Shown: in pieces, positions 15,774 to 21,271 of the stretch | Numbering within the stretch: position 1 is the first letter of the stretch | Layout: every line of letters begins with the position of its first letter | Source: a virus | IMG/VR virus record: IMGVR_UViG_3300007540_000140 | Location: 1-21,791 of that record | Strand: one strand, 5' to 3' | Length of the DNA stretch: 21,791 nucleotides | Made by a program: the position numbers and the translations under genes | Notes under the pieces: generated by a model | Database searches by the model: none | Told to the model about the DNA's origin: nothing | The model's input: the letters and a program-made list of their open reading frames with translations, nothing else

Positions 15774-17665
15774 TGGGGTTACAGATGACAATGTTCGGAC
15801 CCAAGAGTGAATGGGTTCCACCCGCAGAGTTGCCTGACATCTTCGAGGCAAAGCAAATTGCTATTGACGTGGAAACCCGCGACCCCAATATCAAAACCAA
15901 CGGGCCCGGATGGCCGACCGGTGATGGTGAGGTGGTGGGTTATGCAATCGCCGTTGCTGACTGGGCGGGATACATTCCAATCCGGCACCTTGGTGGCGGT
16001 AATCTCGATGAGCGGATTGTTAACAAGTGGCTTAAAAAAGTTTTTGAATGCCCTGCGGACAAGATCATGCACAACGCGCAATATGATGCGGGTTGGATAC
16101 GCCGGATGGGGTTTGTTTTAAACGGCAAGATAATTGACACAATGCTGATCGCTTCATTGCTGGATGAGAACAGATTTAGCTATAGCCTAAACTCTTTGTG
16201 TTACGAGCTGCTTGGTAAAATCAAAACAGAGAAAACTTTGCAAGAGGCTGCCCGCGAGTTTGGGCTCGACCCAAAAGCAGAGATGTGGAAGATGCCCGCG
16301 ATGTATGTCGGGCCTTACGCACAGAACGACGCGGAAATCACGCTAGAGCTTTGGAATTACTTGTCCACACAGTTAACGAAAGAAAACTTGTGGCAGATCG
16401 CAGAGCTGGAGCTTCAACTGTTACCGTGCCTGATCGACATGACGTGGCGCGGTGTCCGCATTGATCAGGACAGAGTTGAAAGAACACGCAACGCGCTTAT
16501 CAAAAAAGAAAAAGAAATTGTCAAACAGATAAAGCACGTGGCGGGAAGAGACGTAGAGCTCTGGGCGGCAAAATCTATCGCTGTTGCATTTGATGGGTTG
16601 GGTATTCCATATCCTAAAACAGAAAAGAACGCGCCGTCGTTTACCAAATCGTTTCTGTCCGACCACCCGCATGAACTGGCACAGCTAATCGTGCAGGCCC
16701 GAAACCTAAACAAGACCAGCGGCACGTTTATTAACACGATTATGAAACACTGCCGGTCTGATGGCCGCATTCATGGGCACATAAACCAGATAAGATCAGA
16801 CGATGGCGGTACGGTTTCGGGGCGCATTTCAATGTCAAACCCAAACTTACAGCAAATCCCCGCCCGCGACCCTGAACTAGGACCTATGATCCGGAGCCTG
16901 TTCTTGCCAGAAGAAGGGGAGCAGTGGGCAGCCATTGACTTCTCACAACAGGAACCGCGCATCTTGGTTCATTATGCACATGTATACGGCAAGTCCCGCG
17001 GAATGCAGATGGCTGGTGTAGAGGAGTTTGTTAATGCTTATAGACACGATCCTAATATGGATTTTCATACGATGGTTGCAGAAATGGCGGATATCCCGCG
17101 CAAGCAAGCGAAAACAATTAACCTAGGCATGATGTACGGCATGGGCGTGAATAAATTGTCCGACCAGCTAGACATTGACGTTGAAGAGGCCAAAAGTCTG
17201 GTTAAGCAATACCATGAACGTGTCCCGTTCGTTAAAGGTCTGATGAACGGCGTTCAGAAACGCTTGAACGACCGCAGTAGCAGTGGCTCCGTCCACTCTA
17301 TCTTAGGCCGCAAGTGCCGGTTTGATCTGTGGGAGCCAGACACCTTTGCCATGAATAAGGCTTTGCCTTACCGCGAAGCGGTGCAAGAGTATGGAGAGAC
17401 TACGCGGCTCAAGCGGGCTTACACATACAAAGCTTTGAACCGGTTAATCCAAGCATCTGCGGCGGACATGACCAAACAAGCTATGGTTAATTTGTATGAA
17501 GAGGGCTTTGTTCCGCTCATTCAAATCCATGATGAGATTGCCATGTCGGTGAAAAGTAAAGAAGATGCGGAAAGAGTTGCCAACATAATGGAAAATGCTG
17601 TACCATTGGAAGTACCCAGTAAATGTGACATCGAAATCGGTCCTAGCTGGGGAGAGGCGGTGTAA
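15773..17665 (+). CDS. DNA polymerase, family A (PolA-like, 3'-5' exonuclease proofreading)
   Basis: A 630-residue phage replicative polymerase. The exonuclease domain has D32-x-E34 (motif I), N101-x3-D105 (motif II) and Y182-x3-D186 (motif III), so proofreading should be intact. The polymerase domain has motif A DFSQQEPR with D389 and motif B RKQAKTINLGMMYG with R443, K447 and Y455. Motif C is QIHDE with D587 and E588. Residue 451, equivalent to Phe762 of E. coli Pol I, is Leu. There is no 5'-3' exonuclease domain, as in T7 polymerase. The annotated ATG overlaps the previous stop (TAATG); the in-frame ATG at 15785, preceded by GGGG, is an equally good start that would shorten the protein by four residues. 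It closes the replication gene cluster. Confidence 0.96.
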   Translation: MGLQMTMFGPKSEWVPPAELPDIFEAKQIAIDVETRDPNIKTNGPGWPTGDGEVVGYAIAVADWAGYIPIRHLGGGNLDERIVNKWLKKVFECPADKIMHNAQYDAGWIRRMGFVLNGKIIDTMLIASLLDENRFSYSLNSLCYELLGKIKTEKTLQEAAREFGLDPKAEMWKMPAMYVGPYAQNDAEITLELWNYLSTQLTKENLWQIAELELQLLPCLIDMTWRGVRIDQDRVERTRNALIKKEKEIVKQIKHVAGRDVELWAAKSIAVAFDGLGIPYPKTEKNAPSFTKSFLSDHPHELAQLIVQARNLNKTSGTFINTIMKHCRSDGRIHGHINQIRSDDGGTVSGRISMSNPNLQQIPARDPELGPMIRSLFLPEEGEQWAAIDFSQQEPRILVHYAHVYGKSRGMQMAGVEEFVNAYRHDPNMDFHTMVAEMADIPRKQAKTINLGMMYGMGVNKLSDQLDIDVEEAKSLVKQYHERVPFVKGLMNGVQKRLNDRSSSGSVHSILGRKCRFDLWEPDTFAMNKALPYREAVQEYGETTRLKRAYTYKALNRLIQASAADMTKQAMVNLYEEGFVPLIQIHDEIAMSVKSKEDAERVANIMENAVPLEVPSKCDIEIGPSWGEAV

Positions 17666-17666
17666 T

Positions 17667-17750
17667 ATGGCAAACGGGTTCGGAGTACCTTGGATTGACG
17701 CTATCCAAATCGTTCTGATGCTGCTTATTTTGTACCAAGTCAAAAAATAA
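17667..17750 (+). CDS. 27-residue putative single-span membrane peptide
   Basis: The ATG lies one base after the polymerase stop. The peptide has a short polar start (MANGFGVPW), then one hydrophobic segment (IDAIQIVLMLLILY) and a QVKK end, as expected for a single membrane span with its basic end in the cytoplasm. It precedes the terminator at 17782. Tiny membrane peptides at operon ends may be regulators or lysis accessories, but nothing here shows which. Its size makes a chance ORF possible; the tight spacing and clear membrane segment favour a real gene. Confidence 0.5.
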   Translation: MANGFGVPWIDAIQIVLMLLILYQVKK

Positions 17751-17781
17751 AGCATACGTTTTCATACTTTCTCCCTAAACT

Positions 17782-17812
17782 ACGGTTCTGTGCCCGTTCA
17801 GAGCCGTTTTTC
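17782..17812 (+). terminator. Intrinsic terminator ending the replication operon
   Basis: ACGGTTCTG at 17782-17790 pairs with CAGAGCCGT at 17799-17807 (one G-U pair) around an 8-base loop, followed by a run of T (TTTTTCT). It lies 32 bases after the small membrane-peptide gene and just before the next promoter. Confidence 0.8.
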
Positions 17813-17815
17813 TGC

Positions 17816-17844
17816 TTGTATTTCCGTATGTTCTCCTATATATT
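17816..17844 (+). promoter_or_regulatory. Sigma70-like promoter for the RHH gene
   Basis: -35 TTGTAT (17816-17821), 17-base spacer, -10 TATATT (17839-17844). The expected start is near 17851. The sequence around the -10 (CCTATATATTCGCTTA) closely resembles that of the SNF2 helicase promoter (CTTATATGTTCGCATA on the minus strand). CTCCTA at 17833-17838 and TAGGAG at 17864-17869 form an inverted repeat flanking the start site, a possible operator. Confidence 0.6.
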
Positions 17845-17875
17845 CGCTTACAAATGCCATATGTAGGAGCTCTTT

Positions 17876-18022
17876 ATGGACATAACTAAATGGAAATCTG
17901 TTCTTGTACCGATTGAGGTATACGATCAAATTCGTAAAATAGCCAAAGCAGAAGGCCGCACAATTAGTGGTCAGCTTCGGATTATGTGGGAAGTCTACAA
18001 GGTAGCAAAGCCAAATGGCTAA
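17876..18022 (+). CDS. 48-residue ribbon-helix-helix (Arc/CopG-like) DNA-binding protein
   Basis: The ATG at 17876 is preceded by AGGAG (17865-17869) at six bases. The protein fits the ribbon-helix-helix layout: a short beta strand (KSVLVP, residues 7-12), helix A (VYDQIRKIAKAEG), then the typical T-I-S turn into helix B (TISGQLRIMWEVYKVA). RHH proteins act as dimers that insert the paired strands into the DNA major groove and mostly repress. It has its own promoter just after a terminator, as autoregulators often do. The last 8 bases overlap the next gene. Likely targets are the nearby early promoters that share extended elements, but this is inference. Confidence 0.75.
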   Translation: MDITKWKSVLVPIEVYDQIRKIAKAEGRTISGQLRIMWEVYKVAKPNG

Positions 18023-18122
18023 ACAAATTTTAGCTCATGTGGCTAAAAAACGTATCCGCCGCCCAAACCGACATAAAAAACGGCTAAACAAACGCGATAA
18101 AGTAAAAACCTTTTTCGGTTGA
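18015..18122 (+). CDS. 35-residue highly basic protein
   Basis: The ATG lies inside the end of the RHH gene in another frame, indicating coupled translation. About half of the residues are Lys, Arg or His (KKRIRRPNRHKKRLNKR), followed by a hydrophobic TFFG end. Very basic mini-proteins of the RP-x-RHKK type occur in other marine phages, as I recall, without known function. Nucleic-acid binding is the natural guess. The TGA stop lies within the -35 box of the next promoter. Its size limits certainty, but the coupling and composition favour a real gene. Confidence 0.6.
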   Translation: MAKQILAHVAKKRIRRPNRHKKRLNKRDKVKTFFG

Positions 18123-18162
18123 CCTATTTTTTTATTAGTGGTATGGGATAAGTCTTACACAT
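18119..18162 (+). promoter_or_regulatory. Early promoter with TATGGGATAA element
   Basis: TTGACC (18119-18124), 17-base spacer, TATGGG (18142-18147), extended as TATGGGATAAGTCTTACACA to about 18162. The same 21-base element recurs with three changes at 21250-21270, downstream of another TTGACA. The -10 hexamer is a poor sigma70 match, so the conserved element may also be an operator. The TTGAC box is built over the stop codon of the preceding gene, as at 21225. Confidence 0.55.
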
Positions 18163-18179
18163 TTAATTGGGAGATTAGA

Positions 18180-18593
18180 ATGGACTATTCAAAACTACTC
18201 GTTTCAACTATCGGCGATGTTTTAAGTGACGCCGAAGACCACGGCATGAAGCCGACGCCTGCTATGAAACGGCTCGCGGCCTACGGCCTTTTGGTTGAAG
18301 CTCAACTTGACGACGCCGAAACCGCTAAAATACCGGACAATGTCCACTTTACCCCTGACGGGGAAATGGCGTTCGAGTTCACTCCGGAAGGGGCGAAAGA
18401 GCCAAAAGTAAAGCGCAAGAACGGCCGTAAAAACTGCAAGCATTGTAGTACGCGGCTCACGGGTCTTCAGCGCGTCTATTGCTCTAAATATTGTTCCAAG
18501 CGCGACTGGGCAAAAAGCAACCCTGATCGGGTAAAGGCTCATTATGATAAACATTATAAGAAGTCAAAACAAAAGCTCACTTTGGTGAAATGA
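18180..18593 (+). CDS. Zinc-finger protein (137 aa), unknown function
   Basis: The ATG at 18180 has GGGAG at 18169-18173 six bases upstream; a GTG at 18138 lies at the promoter and is rejected. The N-terminal 75 residues are helical and acidic (LLVSTIGDVLSDAEDHG, MKRLAAYGLLVEAQL). A basic linker leads to a treble-clef-like Cys cluster, C86-x2-C89-x11-C101-x3-C105, with CSKYCSKRDW, and then a Lys-rich tail ending in KLTLVK. The zinc part resembles small DNA-binding or HNH-adjacent fingers but lacks HNH catalytic residues. It is the first of four consecutive zinc-binding genes; the TGA overlaps the next ATG (ATGA). A DNA-binding role is likely. Confidence 0.75.
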   Translation: MDYSKLLVSTIGDVLSDAEDHGMKPTPAMKRLAAYGLLVEAQLDDAETAKIPDNVHFTPDGEMAFEFTPEGAKEPKVKRKNGRKNCKHCSTRLTGLQRVYCSKYCSKRDWAKSNPDRVKAHYDKHYKKSKQKLTLVK

Positions 18594-18745
18594 AAACTTG
18601 CCCTGAGTGCGGCGGGGAGGGACAATGTGAGTATGAAGTCTCAGTGTCCTCCCCAATGTCTTGGCGGGGCGGGTGGCTTGAAGACCGGTTGTTAGAGTGC
18701 GAGCTTTGTGGCGGATCAGGGGAATTGGAAGATGGTGAAGAATAG
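18590..18745 (+). CDS. 51-residue DnaJ-type zinc-ribbon protein
   Basis: The ATG overlaps the previous stop (ATGA). The protein contains two C-x-x-C-G-G-x-G motifs, CPECGGEG (residues 4-11) and CELCGGSG (37-44), separated by about 30 residues, giving one complete four-cysteine zinc site like half of the DnaJ central domain. There is no J domain. Such stand-alone mini-proteins occur in phages and may bind nucleic acid or act as a zinc chaperone module; the function is unknown. It overlaps the next gene by 14 bases. Confidence 0.7.
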   Translation: MKTCPECGGEGQCEYEVSVSSPMSWRGGWLEDRLLECELCGGSGELEDGEE

Positions 18746-18938
18746 AGAGCTGAACTATCCCCCTAAACCTTTTGGTGACGCCGGTAAAGTGCAAGAACTG
18801 CTAAACAACAACCAGTGCCCGCGCTGTCGGACAAATTTACCACCAGTCGAAGTGCACGGTCATGTGCAATGCGCCGTGTGCAAACTTTATATCAACGAAT
18901 GCTGTCAGGGAGAGCAATGTGATTTGCCCGAAGTGTGA
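18732..18938 (+). CDS. 68-residue Cys-rich zinc-binding protein
   Basis: The preferred start is ATG at 18732, with AGGGGA at 18718-18723 eight bases upstream; a GTG at 18708 in the same frame is possible. After a 25-residue polar start come seven cysteines: CPRC (29-32), CAVC (47-50), C57, C58 and C63, with HGHVQC between. The first four form a zinc ribbon; the ECCQGEQC end could form a second site. No function is assigned. It overlaps both neighbours (14 and 20 bases), typical of a translationally coupled early phage operon. Confidence 0.7.
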   Translation: MVKNRELNYPPKPFGDAGKVQELLNNNQCPRCRTNLPPVEVHGHVQCAVCKLYINECCQGEQCDLPEV

Positions 18939-19197
18939 GGGGAAAAGTAAAGTATATAATAGCCGACCTAAAAATAATACAATCCGTCGGAATAGAAAGT
19001 GCCTAGAGTGTGGACATAAATACACGACCCTAGAACTACTGGAACACCCCGCAGAAAAAATAGTGCGGCCTACGAAGCCAAAATTAACACTGGTTAAAAA
19101 GAAGAAACCGAAGCATAAATCGCGGTTCACGGACCTTGATTTTGATAATATGTCTGATGAAGAACTGGAAGCAGCTATCTACGAAGGCCGGTTATAG
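18919..19197 (+). CDS. NrdR-like zinc-ribbon protein (92 aa)
   Basis: GTG at 18919 is chosen because AGGGAG (18907-18912) precedes it by six bases and because it puts the zinc ribbon at the very start, as in NrdR. The ribbon is C3-x2-C6-x21-C28-x2-C31 with NSRPKNNTIRRNRKCLECG and KYTTLE, closely following the NrdR pattern VxDSR...IRRRRECxxCxxRFTTxE. The ATP-cone domain of cellular NrdR is absent. Instead there is a Lys-rich linker (KPKLTLVKKKKPKHK) and an acidic end. NrdR represses ribonucleotide reductase genes, so a phage version could bind host or phage promoters; this is inference. The end overlaps the convergent nuclease gene by 6 bases. Confidence 0.72.
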   Translation: MICPKCEGKSKVYNSRPKNNTIRRNRKCLECGHKYTTLELLEHPAEKIVRPTKPKLTLVKKKKPKHKSRFTDLDFDNMSDEELEAAIYEGRL

Positions 19198-19587
19198 CGT
19201 TAGGCATTTATCCCACGACCGCGCTTCTAAATCATCTCTATCAAACTTTTGGGGCAGAAACCGCTTGGTTATCTGCCCCTTTAAACATCCCACTCTTTTA
19301 AAAATTACCCGCTCTCTATCCAGAGCAACAAACGCCACGATGTCGCATTCGTTTTCTGTCAGTGGCCGTTTCTTCCCGCCATGCGCTAAAGAAAACTGAT
19401 ACCCCTGCCCGCTGTGATTTCTTTTGTATTGGCTGGACTTGACCTGAACGCGTAAAAGCCCCTGTTCTGTACTGGCGACAATGTCCGTGGTCTCCATGTG
19501 AACGATCTCACATGTAATACCCAGCTTCATCAACCGAAGCAGACAAATCAACTCACCCATTTTTCCGGCTTCGACAGCTTTGTACAT
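19192..19587 (-). CDS. PD-(D/E)XK-family endonuclease (131 aa)
   Basis: The second minus-strand gene. Catalytic residues fit the PD-(D/E)XK fold: GE (G11-E12) in the first helix, D35 in TTDIVAS and QVK (Q48-x-K50) in LLRVQVKSSQ, followed by a beta strand YQFSL and a NECDIVAFVALD segment. The layout resembles the PDDEXK_5 family, which includes the cyanobacterial intron endonuclease I-Ssp6803I, and small Holliday-junction resolvases. In this phage it could process replication intermediates or cut host DNA. ATG is the complement of 19585-19587, without a strong ribosome-binding site; an internal ATG at residue 10 is an alternative that would keep the GE. It converges on and overlaps the NrdR-like gene. 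Confidence 0.75.
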   Translation of the reverse strand: MYKAVEAGKMGELICLLRLMKLGITCEIVHMETTDIVASTEQGLLRVQVKSSQYKRNHSGQGYQFSLAHGGKKRPLTENECDIVAFVALDRERVIFKRVGCLKGQITKRFLPQKFDRDDLEARSWDKCLTL

Positions 19588-19645
19588 GAAATTTAGTTTA
19601 TAGAGAATTTATTGAAAAAAAACATCTTTTTTGCCTATTTATATG

Positions 19646-19673
19646 TTGCATTTCCCATACAATCGTATATATT
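19646..19673 (+). promoter_or_regulatory. Promoter of the candidate small RNA
   Basis: TTGCAT (19646-19651), 16-base spacer, TATATT (19668-19673). The expected start is near 19680. The -10 region (GTATATATTCAGCTTT) resembles those at 17839 and, on the minus strand, at 10673. The only thing between this promoter and the terminator at 19712 is a short non-coding stretch. Confidence 0.5.
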
Positions 19674-19679
19674 CAGCTT

Positions 19680-19752
19680 TGTAGAGCCCCCAAGTTCTAC
19701 ATTCCCGTAGTGAAAACCCCCAGAGTCATGCCTCTCTGGGGGTTTTCTTTTT
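19680..19752 (+). ncRNA. Candidate phage small RNA with anti-Shine-Dalgarno segment
   Basis: About 70 bases lie between a predicted start near 19680 and the end of a perfect intrinsic terminator; no credible ORF fits. GTAGA (19681-19685) can pair with TCTAC (19696-19700), leaving the segment TCCCGTAGTG (19703-19712) between this hairpin and the terminator stem, where it could be single-stranded. That segment is exactly complementary to CACTACGGGA in the GIY-YIG leader (19801-19810), and its first eight bases to CTACGGGA in the leaders at 21275 and 21458. This is the layout of a base-pairing regulatory RNA. The stretch could instead be an ordinary terminator plus leader that folds in cis. Prediction by eye only. 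Confidence 0.4.
19712..19752 (+). terminator. Strong intrinsic terminator upstream of the GIY-YIG gene
   Basis: GAAAACCCCCAGAG at 19712-19725 pairs perfectly with CTCTGGGGGTTTTC at 19734-19747 around an 8-base loop, followed by TTTTT. It is the most stable-looking hairpin in the window. No plus-strand gene lies in the preceding 500 bases, so its natural substrate is either the short transcript from 19680 or readthrough antisense to the nuclease gene. Confidence 0.9.
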
Positions 19753-19756
19753 CCTG

Positions 19757-19786
19757 TTGACAATATGTTGTCATTTATATTATATG
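19757..19786 (+). promoter_or_regulatory. Promoter of the GIY-YIG gene
   Basis: A consensus TTGACA at 19757-19762 is followed by TATATG at 19781-19786 (18-base spacer), reading on as TATATGGGAG. The element resembles TATATGGGATAA at 21248. The expected start, near 19793-19796, places the mRNA end just before CACTACGGGAG, the segment complementary to the candidate small RNA. Confidence 0.6.
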
Positions 19787-19818
19787 GGAGGTATCTTATG
19801 CACTACGGGAGAACGACT

Positions 19819-20802
19819 ATGCTTGTGTACCTTGCTACAAATTCTGTAAATGGGATGCAATATGTAGGGGCGGCTCTTTGCCTAAACAAAAGAAAGTCAG
19901 CGCACCTGAGTGCCGCTCGCCGCGGGCGGGGGAGCAAGAACAGCTTACAAGAGGCTATTCGCGTCTACGGCGAAGATAACTTCATTTTTTCCGTTTTAGA
20001 CACAGCCAAAGACCGCAAAGACTTATCCAAAAAAGAACACCAGTGGATAGATAAATTAAACACGGTTCACCCTCACGGCTACAACCTGTTGCGCGGAAAC
20101 TACAGCACGGATCTTAAAAATAACGGGAAATATGTAAGCGTTAAAGTAGATGGCCGGACATTTCCCACCATAAATGCCGCCGCTAAACATTACGGGGTGA
20201 GTGTGTCCAGTTTTAGGAACAGGTTACAACGTGGATGGACGCCAGAACAGGCGGTAGACTTAGTCGATCCACCCGAAGATTACCGCGAACAAAAAACTTT
20301 TGTCCCAATTACCATTGAGGGAAAAACTTTCAAGTGTAGCACAGATGCCGCCAAACATTATGGGATGGTTCTATGCACCCTGCGGCAACGATTAAACAAG
20401 GGCTACACGCCAGAACAAGCGGTTGGACTTGAGCCTACGCCGAAAAACCGCTTCCTACACCCCAACATGAACAGCATAACAATCAAAGGCAAAACCTTTG
20501 ATAGCGAACGGCAGGCCTGCATCTATTTTAGTGAAAAACTCGGCATCAAAGCACGAACACTAAAAGCACGGTTAAAGAAAGGCTGGGACTGGGACGATGT
20601 CCTGTCCCCTGAAATTTCGCACCGCGCACGAGTGCCACGCAAAAATAATTACAAATATGTAGTCGGAAACAAAACTTATCGGACATCTAAGGAGCTTGGA
20701 GCGGCTTATGGAATTTCTGGAAGTTATGCGCGTGTTCTTATTTATAAGAATAAAGGTAAGACCTTAAATGAAATATTTTTGAAAGGAGACAACAATGAAT
20801 AG
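19819..20802 (+). CDS. GIY-YIG homing-type endonuclease with four DNA-binding repeats
   Basis: Start ATG 19819 is preferred: GGGAG (19807-19811) precedes it by seven bases and the ORF then begins right at the nuclease domain. ATG 19798 is possible, but its GGGAGG site would fall outside the predicted transcript. The 327-residue protein opens with a GIY-YIG domain: LVYLATN and YVG correspond to GIY and YIG, followed by KRKSAH, AIRVYGEDNF and KKEHQWID with the likely catalytic Glu. Then four units of about 50 residues follow the pattern I-x-GKTF...AAKHYG...LRxRLxKGWTPEQAV; units one and two are clear and three and four diverged. They resemble the helix-turn-helix repeats of intron-encoded and free-standing homing endonucleases. 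No intron is visible, so it is probably a free-standing mobile endonuclease. It overlaps the next gene by 8 bases. Confidence 0.85.
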   Translation: MLVYLATNSVNGMQYVGAALCLNKRKSAHLSAARRGRGSKNSLQEAIRVYGEDNFIFSVLDTAKDRKDLSKKEHQWIDKLNTVHPHGYNLLRGNYSTDLKNNGKYVSVKVDGRTFPTINAAAKHYGVSVSSFRNRLQRGWTPEQAVDLVDPPEDYREQKTFVPITIEGKTFKCSTDAAKHYGMVLCTLRQRLNKGYTPEQAVGLEPTPKNRFLHPNMNSITIKGKTFDSERQACIYFSEKLGIKARTLKARLKKGWDWDDVLSPEISHRARVPRKNNYKYVVGNKTYRTSKELGAAYGISGSYARVLIYKNKGKTLNEIFLKGDNNE

Positions 20803-20980
20803 ATCAGATATAATTCAAGATAAGGTGCGTGAAATGGACTGGCAAACAGCCCTGACGCTGGTAAATACAGCAGTCGATCTCCACGCATCACGGATCGCAT
20901 CTCTAGGCGAGTTCTCGCCAGACGCTGTTGACGCATCACTTAACGTGATCGCAGCTTGGAAAAGGATACAACGCGGATGA
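20795..20980 (+). CDS. Small hypothetical protein (61 aa)
   Basis: The ATG lies inside the end of the GIY-YIG gene and is preceded by AAGGAG at 20783-20788, six bases away, a good ribosome-binding site. The product is helical, with WQTALTLVNTAVDLHASRIA and DASLNVIAAWKRIQRG, and has no recognisable motif. The stop overlaps the next ATG (ATGA). It may be the gene that originally followed the promoter before the endonuclease settled upstream. Function unknown. Confidence 0.7.
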   Translation: MNRSDIIQDKVREMDWQTALTLVNTAVDLHASRIASLGEFSPDAVDASLNVIAAWKRIQRG

Positions 20981-21228
20981 GTAAGATTGAAAAAGACTTC
21001 GATCTAGCCGGTGAAATGATCAACGAAGTCTTAGATGACTTTGAAGCCGGTAATCTAGACGCGGGAGCCGCGCTTGGCGGCGCAATGACCGCGCTTGTCT
21101 TTCGTATCATCCTATCCTCACCCGACGTTTCAACAGCTATGGGCATGATTACATCGTCTATGGCCAGCGGAGCGCAGCTCGCGGCACACTACCAAGACGC
21201 TATCGACGATGATGAAGTTCGCCATTGA
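20977..21228 (+). CDS. Small hypothetical protein (83 aa)
   Basis: The ATG at 20977 overlaps the previous stop (ATGA), so this start is preferred over an in-frame ATG at 20956. The product is acidic and helical: an amphipathic start (IEKDFDLAGEMINEVLDDFEAG), then a Gly/Ala-rich, moderately hydrophobic middle (ALGGAMTALVFRIIL), a Ser/Ala part and an acidic end (DAIDDDEVRH). The middle could be a buried helix or a weak membrane segment. The TGA lies in the TTGACA box of the next promoter. Function unknown. Confidence 0.7.
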   Translation: MSKIEKDFDLAGEMINEVLDDFEAGNLDAGAALGGAMTALVFRIILSSPDVSTAMGMITSSMASGAQLAAHYQDAIDDDEVRH

Positions 21229-21270
21229 CAACTTTTTATTTATGTAGTATATGGGATAAATCGTATACAT
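21225..21270 (+). promoter_or_regulatory. Early promoter with TATGGGATAA element (second copy)
   Basis: TTGACA (21225-21230), 17-base spacer, TATATG (21248-21253), reading on as GGATAAATCGTATACAT to 21270. It shares an 18-of-21 match with the element at 18142-18162. As there, the TTGAC box covers the stop codon of the upstream gene. It drives the small gene at 21290. Confidence 0.65.
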
Positions 21271-21271
21271 A

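Noticed and set aside
17667-17750. Calling the 27-residue membrane peptide a holin
   Set aside because: Size and a single span alone are not enough, and no endolysin is adjacent.
18100-18135. Short hairpin AACC-TTTTTC-GGTT followed by a T-run as a terminator
   Set aside because: Only a 4-bp stem, and it overlaps the TTGACC promoter box and the stop codon of the basic protein.
19680-19712. A tRNA or tRNA-like gene in the gap before the terminator
   Set aside because: No T-loop or acceptor-stem pairing of proper length; no tRNA was seen anywhere in the window.
19765-19818. Earlier starts for the GIY-YIG gene (19765 and 19798)
   Set aside because: 19765 lies inside the promoter; for 19798 the ribosome-binding site would be upstream of the predicted transcript. 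Not fully excluded for 19798.
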